Shown here piece by piece: positions 1 to 12,600 of a stretch of 64,000 bases of DNA. Positions within the stretch are counted from its first letter, which is position 1. The number at the start of each line of letters is the position of its first letter. The translations under genes were made by a program, and so were the position numbers. The notes under the pieces were generated by a model. It made no database searches, was not told where the DNA came from, and worked only from the letters and a program-made list of their open reading frames with translations. The stretch lies in assembly GCA_907165065.1 (NCBI GenBank), contig OU015534.1, positions 16,747,686 through 16,811,685 on the forward strand, read 5' to 3'. This DNA comes from Caprimulgus europaeus. Lineage: Eukaryota > Chordata > Aves > Caprimulgiformes > Caprimulgidae.

Positions 1-3000
1 TTTCTCTGTGTATCCGAAATGGCCTCTCAGCATCCGTTGAGCAGTCCAGTTTGGGTTTTACTCAGTTCTAGTATTAGGGAAACAAGTTTAAAAGCTTTCT
101 GTAATGAAAGGTCCTGATATTAAAGCTCATTGCTCCTTTAACACCGGTGTTGTCCAAGATGATCGTGTACCTTGTGACTGAGGGAGGAGGGAGGAGCCCT
201 GATGTCACGGTTTATCCTAGACATTGAGATGGTTATTCAAATGTATTTCAATATTTTATGTTCTGCTTATACATGTTTGTTTAAACTCATTATTTTTCTT
301 GTGTTTTCTCATATGCATAGAAAACAGTTTGTTCAATACCCAAAAGAATGTGTTTTTCTCTCGATGCTGTGTTGGTAGACTCTCTCCCATGCCAATCTCA
401 TTTTGTTTATCCGAATTCCAATAATGATTGATAACTGGAAGTCTTTACTGTCTAGTTCCAAAGATACTGCAGAAGACTAGGAAATGGGGACTTGGGTAGC
501 ATCCCCATATGGGGTATTCTACAATTTCTTGGAGTCTCTGATGTTCCATAGCTAAAAGCAATGCAAAATTAATGTTGTGATAACACTGTTTTGTCAGTTT
601 TTCCAATGTGGAGCCTGAATTTGGGTATTTATGTTAATATGTAGTTATCTAATAAATTGTTCATGCATTGTTTTTTTCCAGGTTGAGCAAGTATCAATAA
701 CTTTCTAGGAAAGCAGAATATCTAGTTTTGGTGCCAAAGTATTAACATCCATCAACAGTTTGGCATCTGGGTTTGTAATTGTTGACTTTATTATTTTAAA
801 ACAACCCAGAAAATTGTTTTCTGTTGCTCCTTGTTATGAAAATACATTTCTAACCATTTTTTAAAATAAAATTTCATATTCTCTTCTGTAATCACATCTG
901 CAAGAAAAATGTGACGTAGGAACATTAATCATTTGGGAGTCTTGTGTCTAAGTCTTTGAAGACAAAGTACTGCTCCTGCTGACTGTAGACTTTTTGCCCA
1001 GGGTGGTTTCCTCTTTCCATATAAATCAAAAAACCCCCATACTGCTGTTATGCCCAAATCAGGCAGGGGGAGGGGGAACCCTCAAGGAATAAATAGCTGG
1101 TTTTCATTTGATGTCACTGCCATAAAAAACAGAACAGTAACAAAATCTTAAAAGTTTTTTGAGAAATAATGTTTAAGCAACATAAATGAAAAACAAAGCC
1201 AAAGTCGCCACCTGCCCAAAGCTGGGGCAAAAATGCACCCATGTCACTTCAAAACCAATAGGATTCCACTCTCAGAACTTCCCTTCAGATTAGGAGTGTT
1301 TCTTAGGGTTCTGCAGATGGGTTTCTGGGCTTCAACTGCTGATACCTTAGCTGTCTATAGATGCATCAAATAATAAGATTTATTAACAACGTTTGTTCAC
1401 ATCTCAAGTTTCTGTGAAGAATATGCAGGTGATGGCAAAAGTGGCTGCTGGGCGAAGACTCGCCTATTGAAAGGCAGGAGGAGTCTTATTTGTGGAATAT
1501 TGGTGTCCAGTTTTAGGAATGATGATTTTCCAGTCTGTCACATGACATAGAGCATAACTGAGACGTTTAAGTAACCTCCTCACAGTTACTCATCAGAGAC
1601 CGATGTTCCACTCTGCACTTGTGAAGCAAGTAGACTAACGTAGATGGAGGAGATGAATTTCTACATCTTTTATTTCTCATCTTTCTACTCATCTCTGGGC
1701 AGCTGTCATCATCTGTCCGGTAGAGAAAAGTCTCTCCATCAGGTAAGAGCTTTCTTTTCCTACTTGGGAGCAGTGTACATGCTTGTTCTTTGTAGATAAC
1801 TTGGTGTATTAGTGCTGTGTTAGTATTATTGCACATAAATATTTTTATTGGCACATAAACCAACAGTGCTGCAGATCAAAAGCAAGCCTGTGTTGGTAAG
1901 CAGTATTGCCATGTGGCTGACATAGTATCTGATTATTACCAGATAGTACTGAACAGAGCCCTCCTATCCTTTGCAATGTTCTAGTTAGCAAATCTGGTAC
2001 TGCTGTCCTGTATCAGAGGCAGGGCACTGAAACACAGGTGGGATTAATCTGTCCTGAGAAGCTGCATCTTCTGATCCTTCCTGCTGCCTGTGTGCCAGCT
2101 CACCCCTCACCCAGCTATGTGTGGGCCCACTGGCGCTTGGTCGGGGTGCCCCATGCAGGGGAGGGGATGGCCCAGCTGGGTTCCCACCTCTGCCAGCAAT
2201 GAGAACGCTGCTGCCAGCCATCGGGCACAGCAAACAGGAAGAATTTGGCCTTGACCTGGTGGGTATGCCTGCTGAGGTGTTTTGATATTGATTTGTGCTG
2301 AGGCAAGACTAGGCTTTTCATTGCACTCCTAAGCCAGGAGTGTGGTGCTTGCAAATGAAGCAGGGGTGTTGGTATAGGTGAATTGCCTGTAGCTATGTTG
2401 TGGAGGAGCCAGGAATTCAGCTGAGACCTCTTGAGCCCTGCAAGGGCTCCTCCTATGTCTTTTTGTTAATCTTCTTGCCATATAACTTTCTACCTTGGCA
2501 TGACTAATGCTCCCAATTAATGTGTACTAACCTCTAGCATTTTAATATAATACAATAATAATTTATGTCTTAATACGGAATTTAATTTTTGTACTTGCCT
2601 GTCACGTTTCAGGCACCGGGAAGGGTCAAAGAACAGGTGTGGGTGTCGGGGGAGCGCTGTATTTGCAGTGTTGGTCATGAGTTATGAATCCCTTGAACTT
2701 GCTGTTGTTGGCTGAGGCTGTATCAGGGTACAAGATGTTGTTCTTCAAGACTCCAAACTGAATCTGAGCCCCTGAAGTGGGAAATAAAGCAACATACAAC
2801 AACTTTCTGAGAGTTGGAACTAACTCCTTTGGCTCATTTGGAAAATGGTCAGAACAGGAACAGCTGTCTGTGCTGGCAGTGTTAGGGGATTAGAGTGCAG
2901 CAATTGCGCCTGCTTTTCTCCCCCTGAGTCTGGTTCTTGCTTCTGAGGTTTTGTGTGATTAGAAAAAAGAAATGCCATGAGTACCATGTTCGTTTGTCCA

Positions 3001-5639
3001 CTGTATTAACCACTTTAAAAACCAAGCAGAAAAAGATCAAAGAAGGTGATCTGATCCTTTTAGACATCTGTAGCCATTGAGAACAGTGGTGTTTCAGAGT
3101 CCTGTCTAGCGAATGCTTCAGGTAGCCTCGTGGTGAAGTATGCAGCCAGTGGGAAGACAGAGTGTAAAGACAGGTTATTTTTGCTTCATTTTGAAAAAGA
3201 AAGCAGGCATCTTCCCTTGCCCCAGCATGGACTCACCATGCAAAATGAAAGCATGAGGATATTGAACTGAGGTCATGCAAAAAACTCTTTAATTTTTTGC
3301 TATGCATTCAGGCTTATGTTCAACTGAAAGTGTGCCCAAGAGCACCTGTGCCCTTGCCATGCAACAATACTGTCAAAACAAGCATTATCTTCCCCTGCCC
3401 TGTAAAGAAATACTGTTGTGCTGGAAACGTGTGCTTGTGCAAACTGAGCACTCTAGCATCACATCTTTCATGAGCGATGCCCCCAGGGCTTTCCATGCCC
3501 ACAGGATTGCCGCATGGTTTCTGGAGCTCTGGACAGGCAACAATTTAAACTCTGCCCAACTATTGCTGCAAAGGCCATTGTACTCTCCTCTCTGTCCCTG
3601 ACCATCCACTCTGTGGTTTGGTTTTGAAGGGGAGATTTGCTGTCATGGCCTCTGAAACCTCTCCCCATGTCCAGAGGGGCTGGGGGTAGGTGCCCTTTGT
3701 AGGGCAGTAACGGCTTTAAAATTAACATGCATCTCTTTGCACTTGCAATTATTTAGAAACCTGCATGTCAAATGACCCATGTTAAGCCAAAGAGCATATT
3801 ACGAGGGGTGTGCTAACAGCACCAGTGCACTAAACCACAACTGACAGCCTGACCCAGCACTGTGCTTTAAAAGGGCAGGGCTGCAGCTTTGGAGTTGGAA
3901 TTCTGCTTTAATTAGGCCATTACCTGACCTTCAAAGCTGTATTTTCTTCCTCCTCTGCATGCTATGCTGGAGGAAGGGCTGCTGGAGAAGACAGGAAGAG
4001 CCCTATCTGATTGTTATCGGGAGCAGACAAAAGCCATGCGTCGCCTTTTCCTTTTGACGTGTACAATTAGTTTGGCTTGTGTGGAAGAAACATGTCAAGG
4101 TAAATGGCTGTCTCTGTCTTTCCCTTTGCTGATCCCTGGCAAGGTCCGTCATTTGCTCCTTGTGTGAAAAGCTATTCAATCACCTGTTGACAGTGGTATC
4201 CCTCTCATAAAACTCCCAGCATATCCTGATGATATACCTTTGCCCAGGCAGTGCATCAGGCCGTGGGCTGCCACTACCGTTAGGCATTTTACAGGCTGAG
4301 TGCACTCCAGCCCTCCTCATAAAACTTTGTTTGAACCCAAGTGTTTCTATGTGTCTTTGCCCCCCCTTCAAAAGAAGCTTTTCTGGTTTTATGGGGATAC
4401 AGGGATCTTTCTGTCCAGGGCATGTGACACCTGTGGTGCTCACCAGAATCCTGCTGCCATTGTCCCCACTTCCAAGCAATGTCCTGCCGCTCTGCCGGCT
4501 GCTTTGGCCTCCTTGTTGGAGACATTGTACATCTGTGTTTGCTCTGACTCCTCGGTGTGCTCAGGCAGGGATCTGTGCTAATGCGCTTACCTTCAGAAAA
4601 TCAGTGAAATCGGTTGCTGCCTGGAACTGCTGCTGGCTGCTGCTGGCTGCTGCCAGCACTCAGCACACACAGGGGACAGACCCTCCCTGGCTGTGTGTCA
4701 CAGGTGACTCTCGTGGAAGGCAAAAGACCTGTTTTGTGGGCTTTTAAAATAAATAGATATAACAATTTATTTTATTTTTAAAGTTCAGTTCACTAGATTT
4801 AAGTAATGCTCTGTTTATGAGAGACAAAGTCACAAGCAAAGAAATCCAGTGCGAATACTGAGAGGATGTTCACTTTTAATTCACCTTTTAGGCCAATTGC
4901 AACCATCTTACTGATAGATTATGCCGAGGGAGGACATTAAACTCACTCTGTAGCTCAGAAGCATGTGTGTGTGCCCTTCCACTGCTGCTGAGGGGCTGGC
5001 CCTTGCTGCTCCCAGCACCAGCCATGGTCACAAGTCTCCGGTCATACCCTCCGTCTTGCTGGAGACTTCCTGTGGCCACGGGAAAGCTGTTTTAAACTCG
5101 CACTATCATCCCCTTTGCTTTGTCCGGGAGTGCTGCTGATCTTTTCCTTCTTGTGAAGTTGCATGAGTACCAACAGCGTGGCAGGCTGGCGGCTGTGGCA
5201 GCCCTGTCTGCTCCAGGACTGTGCGGATGTATTTGTCCCCATTCAGGTGCTGTACCACAGCAGATGGTGATGCCAGTGCGCTCTGGTGTCACTTAGGGGA
5301 CAGGGAAAGGTTTGCAAAAGGCTTCTTTGTTTGACCACAGACACTTGTTCTTTTTCTGGAAGCAATATACGAAAGGTGGAGTAGCAGTTGAGCTCATCGG
5401 GGACAGAAATCAGATAAAATGTTAGAAAAGGAGAGATATTCAGAGATTGAGGATAATGGAAACAGCACTGGATTTTTATGGTGCTATTATACATTTTAAA
5501 AAGTACTTAGCTCTGTTTTATAAAGGGGAAAATTGAGACATGGTAAAATCCAGGGGCTTCCCCAAGGGCATACAGGAAATTCTTTTTGCTGGCATACAGA
5601 ACATACGGAATGATCTGGCCAACAAGGAACTGAAGTCCT
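1..5639. other. Noncoding AT-rich DNA, no gene seen
   Basis: I find no exon, RNA gene or recognisable transposon here. The DNA is mostly AT-rich with small GC-rich patches near 2085-2250 and 4960-5060. Open frames occur on both strands. The longest, about 172 codons at 4229-4747 on the plus strand, lies in GC-richer DNA, overlaps open frames in other registers, and has no recognisable domain. A 98-codon minus-strand frame at 1567-1863 carries a basic SRKRK stretch but no family resemblance and no convincing splice sites. Both fit chance. Confidence 0.7.
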
Positions 5640-6060
5640 GTGCTGCCGGAGAGCCCTGGGAGTGTAGTGTCTGAGGGGGACAAGGCCCTGTGTCCCGTCC
5701 CATCCCTGCTCTTTGCCAAACCCCGCTCTGTGAACAGGGACATACCTGGGCTGCACGAGTCCCGGTGTGGCAGCGGGGCCTCTGCCTGTGGCCGAGCTGC
5801 CATGGGGTCTTGGCGGGGCGTGGGGAGGAGAGGTTCTGCGGGCACCCTGGGGTGCTGGCCGGGCCTGTGTGCAAGGCCCCTCCTTGGGAGCTGCCAGCCT
5901 TCTCCCCTCCCTGTTGTAGGGGGTGGTCGCTGTGCAGTTACAGTGCCACGAGCATTCCTCGGAAAGATCATTTGTACTTTTTATCCCTCTAACTATTGCC
6001 AGAGGGCCTGGTCTTTAATCCGGTGGCCTTCAGGCTGAGCCTGGGGACAGGTAAAGCATT
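5640..6060. other. GC-rich shoulder of the CpG island
   Basis: GC content rises steadily toward the CpG island that follows, but CpG is still moderate. Open frames run in several registers on both strands here (for example 5640-6038 plus and 5507-5971 minus), as expected when stop codons are rare in GC-rich DNA. A pyrimidine-rich stretch ending in TTGTAG at about 5920 could act as a splice acceptor, but no matching exon is evident. Confidence 0.5.
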
Positions 6061-6600
6061 AGCTACTACGGTCAGTCGGTATCGGAGCAGCCTAGGAGCA
6101 GCGGCGGGGCTGGAAGCTCGGGAGCCGGCAGAGCTGGGCAGTGACAAAGCCCCTGCCCGCTGCCACCGCCTCGCCACCCTCACCCTTCGGAGGGGGAGCG
6201 CACCCGGCCGCGGGGGAAACGAAATCCCCACCTGGACCGGCTCGTTTGCTTTAGGCGCTTCTGTACAGCGGAACCGGCACAAACCCCGGGGCGGGGCGGG
6301 ATAAAACCCGGGGCCGTGCCTGCGGGGCCAGGGCCGTGGCTGTGCGGCAGCGGCTGCGGGGCTGGGGCTGTGGCTGTGGGGCGGACCCGGCCGCGGAGCC
6401 GTCACTAGATGGTGCGCGAGGAGCGGCACCGCCGAGCCGCCCCCCCTTCGCCGGGCCCCGCCGCGCTCGAGGCCGCCCCCTTCCAGCCGCGCCAGCGCCG
6501 GGCGGCGGCGGCGGCAGCAGCGCTGGTGACTCCTGCTCCCGCCGAGAGCTCCGGGGAACCCCTCCGGGATAAACGCGGGCGCTATTTTTCCTTCCCAGGC
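6061..6600. promoter_or_regulatory. CpG island, likely promoter
   Basis: I count roughly 65 CpG dinucleotides in 540 bases, in DNA that is around 70% GC, whereas the flanks have almost none. In vertebrates this marks an unmethylated CpG island, usually a promoter with a first exon. GC boxes sit at 6289-6300. An ATG at 6409 opens a 74-codon plus-strand frame rich in Ala, Pro and Arg, but its start context is poor and it matches no family I know. A minus-strand frame covers 5989-6429. The transcript could be a 5' untranslated first exon, a long noncoding RNA, or an upstream alternative promoter. Direction is uncertain, with a slight preference for plus because of the GC-box/ATAAAA arrangement. 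Confidence 0.75.
6289..6306 (+). promoter_or_regulatory. GC boxes followed by TATA-like ATAAAA
   Basis: Two overlapping GGGGCGGG-type GC boxes (Sp/KLF sites) are followed directly by ATAAAA at 6301-6306. If this is a core promoter, transcription would start roughly 25-30 bases downstream on the plus strand, around 6330, inside the densest part of the CpG island. The spacing between box and TATA-like element is unusually tight, so the ATAAAA may be incidental. Confidence 0.3.
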
Positions 6601-9600
6601 TTAGCCCTTGTTTTAGGGGAGGTGGCTTTTTAGTGCCAAATGGGGCCTAATTATTATAATATGACGAAGAGCCACTTCAAGTTAAATAAACCTTGTGTTG
6701 TATTTATATGAATGAAGAATTAACCTTAAAACGTTGTCCTTCTCAGAAAATGGATGGCACGCTCGCTTCTCTCTATTGATTAGGTTAGGTATTCAAAGTG
6801 CTGCATTTTATCTCACCAGCTGCCTGGTAAATTTGTCATGATGATACTTAAAGGAGCAAATTGACATTGTTTATTTTCCTCAACCTTTTTGGCGTATTTC
6901 TTGGCTTCTTATTGCACCTTTGAGCTATATAGTATTGTACGAAGGAACAGTGATAACCCTTCTGCTTAAATAAGCGTGACAGCATAACGTCTCTGTTCAG
7001 CTGAAACACCAATGAAAGGGATGCTGCAGTGCGAAATGTATATTACATTGCAGCTGATGGAGTGGGGTTAGCAATCCTGAAGAGGTTTTCAAAAGAACTA
7101 GAGTCTTCCTGTATTAAATGAATGATGGGAGGATTTGTCAGAATTTCTGTTAACTCCAAAAATTGGAGTTCATTTCTCCTTGGAGCTGCCAGATAATGGG
7201 AGCCATCCTAATAATTGCAAAGTACTTCAAGACCGGGTAGTATTTGGGATTTTGAATGTGGCATGTGCAACTTAGCAAACAGAGAGGACACATGCATTTC
7301 TGTATTATAGATTTCGGAGGAAGTAATAGGATGATGTAAAGTTTTTAAGTTAAATATGGGCATCTGTTCTGCTGCTGCGGCAGGAAGCACCGCTTGCCGT
7401 AGCTGTGCCCCCAGAGATGGGCTGCTTCCCCCGCTGGTGCCCGGGGGCACTGCTTGCCCCAGGCTCTCGTTTTTGGGGAGTGGGTGAGGGCTGTGCCATG
7501 GCTCAGTGTCCCCCACAGGCTGACCCTGCCGTTGCTCCCCTTAGGGGCCAGGGGAGCGCGGCTGTGGGTGTTGAGGTTTGGAGGCACCTGCCATTGTCGA
7601 GCCACAGCAGCGTCCCCGCTCCCCACGCTGAGCTGGGGTCCCGCCACCCCTATCAGGCCCTGCTGCCCAAGGCATATGGGGGCAGCGAGCCTCCGCCAAG
7701 GCGGCTGTTTCCACAGCTGACAGTCTCTAGCGTGCTCCTTCAGTTACCCTCTCTGGTTTCTCAAGTTTACAGATCTGCTTTTGGTCTCTGCGTGAGCAAT
7801 TGCCACCCCTTTCCTAACCCCGTATCCTGGCCGGCGGTAGGAATAATCGCACTGCTTAAATTCCCCAAACAAAATGGAAATGGAAAGTCTTGGGTTTAGT
7901 TGAAAAGAACAGTGAATTCTGCTCACAATCTGTAATGCAATTAGCATTATTTGACTTGGCAGCCTTCGGAGAGCCTGCGTGGGCTGCAGGCTGCGAGGGC
8001 CTGGAGTCAGCCTCCATCTAGGAAGCAGGACTTGGGAGGAACTCTTGGTAATTTTTACATCTGAAGTCTCTCAGTGGTTTTTCTCCCCCATCTCCTGTTC
8101 CCTCCACCCTCAGCGTTTGGATGCTGCAGCCAGTCCTTCTTCCCAGCTGGGAAGGGACGCAGTTGGACGGTCCCCAGCCCCTGCCCTCCTCTGCACCCCG
8201 CCAGCCCCGTGGTGTCTGTCCCCCTGCCCTGCCAAAGGAAAACAGTTCTGGGTCAGAACTCACTGAGCCATCTGTGTTTCTGAGGCTAAATTATTTCTTG
8301 CAAGGGAAATAGCATTAGGTTGGTGTATCTGGCCTGCTAATTGCTTTAACTGGCTGAAAAGATTTCGGTCTGTTCTTGAACTGCTTATGCAAACTTAACA
8401 GAATAGTGTTAGTTTCAGATCTGCCCTGTCCACAGCCAGAACGTATAAACAAGTCTTTTGGTAAGAAAAGCAGCACAAAGTTTCAGGCTATGCTAGCAGA
8501 GGTTATGAGAGACAGGAAGTTATGGGCAAATTGATTTCACCACTGGGAAACTAGGGATTTTTTCTCCCCCCACAAGTAATGACTGTAAAGCATGCTAATG
8601 CTATTCAACATTAGTGCATTAAAGTGTGGCCTTATTAATTCAAGACATAAAGGCAACAAAATAAGCTGTTAAATTTAAAATATAATACATATATAATGAG
8701 AAAAAAAATGTGTGAAAGCTTTATTCAAATGAAAATGCAGAATTGTTTGAGCTAGTGAAGTATCTTTTGTGCTGAGTTATGAGCATATGTAATAGATTTA
8801 ATTATTAATTTCTCCATTGTTCTATACACACATACAGGGTTCAAGGCACAGTCATTCTCTGGCTTTCATGGATCTAATTTGTATAATTATTGCCTGAATA
8901 AAGAATTGCTCTGATTCCTAGCTCACTTTTTTCCTCTCCTAAGTACTACCTCACTACTGTTTTCCAAAAGGAGAGCACCTGCCAGTTCTTCAGGAATCAG
9001 CTGATCACTTCCAGTGATGAGGCACGCTCCCAGTGACGTTCCTTTTCAAGCCTTTTTGTCTAAATGAATTATTGTGCATCCTTTTTAATTTTATTGAACA
9101 AATTACGTTTGTCAAGGTCTAGCTTTGTAAATAAATAGCTGGAGACACATGGATGCATATTGCTGCTGTTCAAGGTCTCCTGTTCTATTTACGGCAACCA
9201 GATGAATGTGAAACAAAAGAGAAACTTTTCTCTAAAAGCAATTATCTTTCTGCATTCCCATCAGTATAATTATATTGCAGGGAATTTTAAGAAGTCATAC
9301 AAATAGAATTGAATACTTAAAATCATGGCTGAATCATTATGCAAAAGCTGAGCAGAGCATCTTGCCTCATGCTAACAAAACACACCGTGGCTGGCTGTTC
9401 TCTTACACCTGAAATGTATGTGTGTATTCATCATAAAATAAGAACCTGAGATCCATGCTGTACATATAAAAAGTATTTGTGGGAATAACTACTGAATTCC
9501 TCTCAATTTTGAAGTGCTAATATTAATGGGTTTAAATTTTTTTATCACTCAGGCATTTAAAAAGTCATGTCCCTGCTCTGTGAGTATCTTTAATTAGGAG

Positions 9601-12600
9601 TATTTTCTTTGACTTTGGAGACACATTGTGTTATTAAAACAGGGCATCTTCTTTATTAATGGAAAAGTCTTGCCAGATGGTAAAAGGAATAAGGCCAAAG
9701 AACACAGAGCAAGGTCCAGACTGGAGTAGAGGAGTCTGGTAAAAATCCTTATGTTGACCATGCTTAGAGAAAAAGCATGGCGACTTTTTAGGAAGTTGCA
9801 GTACCGGCATGGTTTGTAAAAAGTCACATCATTCTGGGGAAAAAAGTCTGCCAGGAGAGTAATTTTTTTTTAATCTGTTGTCCCATCAAATTTTGAGAGC
9901 TCTTCTTGAAAGTGTAGTTTTCTTTTCCTTTTAATTCATGGGGAAGATGCTGTCAGACCACCCAAATAAAAATTATGAGGATGTTCTATGGGTGCTTTTA
10001 CACTCCTATCAGAGCAGAAAAAGCAGCTGCAGGGGTGCTTCTTGAGGAGAAGCAAGACCAGGCCCAGCTGAAAGCCTTCTTCCTAAGCAAAGGAAAGGGA
10101 GGTCCTGCAGCAGGGATGTGCTACACCACTGTTAATCTCTCAGCTACCCCTTCCTCTGCAAGGAGGTGCTATGGAAAGGTGAGAATATGATAGTGCAATT
10201 AAAAACCATTGAACAGTCCTTGTATGAGGAAGTGAAATGAAAGTGGTATGGGATAAGTAGATGATGTTTCCAGATTTGAATATAACCTATATGTTTAAGT
10301 GTATATTTGCATTTAATAATGGAAGTAGATAGATCTATTCTTTCCAGCTAGGTTTTTCCCTCTTACCTCCCTCCACTCCTGTTGTATCCAGGGTTGCTGT
10401 TTCTTTCCTTTGCTCTACTGCCCCTTTTCCACTCTTCTAGCCTTCCTCCTGTCAAACAGGACCATGTGAATTAAACATTTAAAACCCAGCTATGAAGAAA
10501 TAATTTAGCCCAACCTTGGCAAACAGCTTTAACAAGTCAGGAAATGTTCATAACTCCCCATGCCGTGGCAGATGGCTGCACAAAGCTGTGTGCTGAGAGG
10601 TGCCCATCCCACACGGGACTGACTCCGTGCTGTACACCTACAGCAGCTCCAGCCCAATGTTTTCTTTTCTGTGAAAGCCATTTTGACTGCCATGTGTTAG
10701 CATTTATTTCCTTTCCGGCTCCGTACATGACTCATCTGCAGCAGGACAGAGGAGCCAGGGCAGAGCTGGGCTGCCTGGGAGCTCCTTTCCTCACTTCTCA
10801 GCCCTGTTTTGGGCAGCTTTCTGCCAGGCAGTCCCACAGTGAGAAGGCGTTCACCGGGCTGCAGGAATTAACCCACCATGCTCATGGCAACTGGGCTCAG
10901 TGCTGCTTTGCAGAGCAGGCGTGTGAGGGCTACCTCTTCCCGTGCCTGGATACAAGAGGCTGAGATGCTTCTCCCTCTGTCAAGTGATAGAGGCAGCTTT
11001 TATTCACTCTGGCTTTGAACCCTTGCTCTTCCCTATAGGTTACCTACAAAGCATACTGCCACAGGTCTGCTGCTCCTTGGTTTTACTTCAATCCAAACCT
11101 AATCTTTTCTTCTTTTTCCAGAAGTTCCACTGGCGCCAGAGTTTTCTTGTGTTCAGCCATGGGCAGGGTTACAGTAAGCCATTTCCTCTCTCTTCCTTCT
11201 GGGATCCTGTGCCAGGGCAGGAGGTATGTTTCCATCTGAGGATCCTCCTTGGGAAAGGCTCTTATTTCCCAGGGGGTTATGCCTGAACCATAATGGTATT
11301 TTAACTGACTTTTGGTTTTTAGTAAATTCTCCTCCCCTCTCCAATAATCTGCAAATCTGTTACCAATCAGAATATTATACGTATCCTCAGTCAGTTTCAA
11401 TGAGGTTTGTTTCTATTACATCTGGCAGTGTGTCCAGTGGAGGAAAAAAAAAAACCTCAACCAGAATTAGCTGCACTGAAATCAGCTGAGTCTTGGATGT
11501 GTTCAATCTTTTTGGCCAGACTCATTCCGGTTCTTGAGAAGTAATTATCTCTTGAGCATCACATTAATATTAAAGATCCATAGGCATTAGCATTTAGGCA
11601 ATATACCTTCTACCCAGCTCCAAAAAAAAGATGTGGGATAATTGATCTGAACACACTCCAAATGTGCATATGTCTTTATTCATGAATTCCAGTGTGGATT
11701 GCTTGGGACAATAAGGTGGAATAAGAAAAAAAACAGGCAAAAATGTCGAGACCTCTCATCTCCCTGGCCATTTCTGTTAGGAATAGTTATAATCCCCTGA
11801 AAATGAGTTGTGAAAGCTAACAACATGTTAATAGCATATGTTACAAACACTAAATCCCTTCAACTGGTATTTCTGATTTACGCCTTTTCCTATTTCTTAG
11901 ATCAGGGAATCTGTGGTAGCTGGAGCTTGTGGCTGCATGTGGCCAGGCCAGTTGCTGGAGAGCCATGTTTGGGCACTGATGGCTCCTCTTCCTAAGGTTG
12001 GTGTGAAATTTCAGCCCAGCTTCTGCCTCTGCTGAAGGAGAAATTGCTGTCTCCTGCAGAGTGTCCATCAGCTGGTGTGCATCGGCTGCAGGGATGCTGG
12101 GGTGACCTGTCCCAGATGTGGAGGTGGCAATGTCCATGCTGTGTCCCAGGACCTGGTGGCTGTATGCATGGGAAACCGCAGCCTCAGGTGTTCAGATACC
12201 GCTTGCAAACAGTGTGGCAGGACCCTGCAAACACAGCAGTGCTGCTGGCGTAGGGCTGGGCTCGAGCCACGGGATAGCCCCACGCTGACGTGCTCCCGTA
12301 CCTTCCACCATGACTGTGACACTTGCCTCTATGATCATGTATGCCTCTGGATACGTAGATGGTATTTCATCCCTCATCCTTCCACTGGCAGAGAATTCGA
12401 TTACTCCACACCAGCCAGCAATGCCATTACATTAAATAGAAGGTGAACTTTTTCCTTACTGAATTTTTTATTGTGTTCAGCTTCACTCAGTAGGGGAAAA
12501 CAAGTCTGTAAAAGTGCCGCTAGCTTGTTTCAACTTCTGCACGTGCAGCCACCTCCTTTTCACGCCCTGGCGAGGGGTGTCAGACACAGCCCGACTGCCC

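Noticed and set aside
4229..4747. 172-codon plus-strand frame
   Set aside because: It has overlapping open frames in other registers, no recognisable domain, and a repeated CTGCTGG-type tract that explains its Leu/Ala/Cys-rich end.
8314..8324. TTAGGTTGGTG resembling the tip of a mariner transposon
   Set aside because: Only 11 bases match, the similarity stops at once, and no inverted partner end is present nearby.
12075..12446. Plus-strand frame with CxxC pairs (CIGC, CPRC, CKQC) resembling a zinc ribbon
   Set aside because: It lies in a GC-rich patch where frames stay open by chance, overlaps frames on the other strand, and the Cys spacing and flanks fit no zinc-finger family I know.
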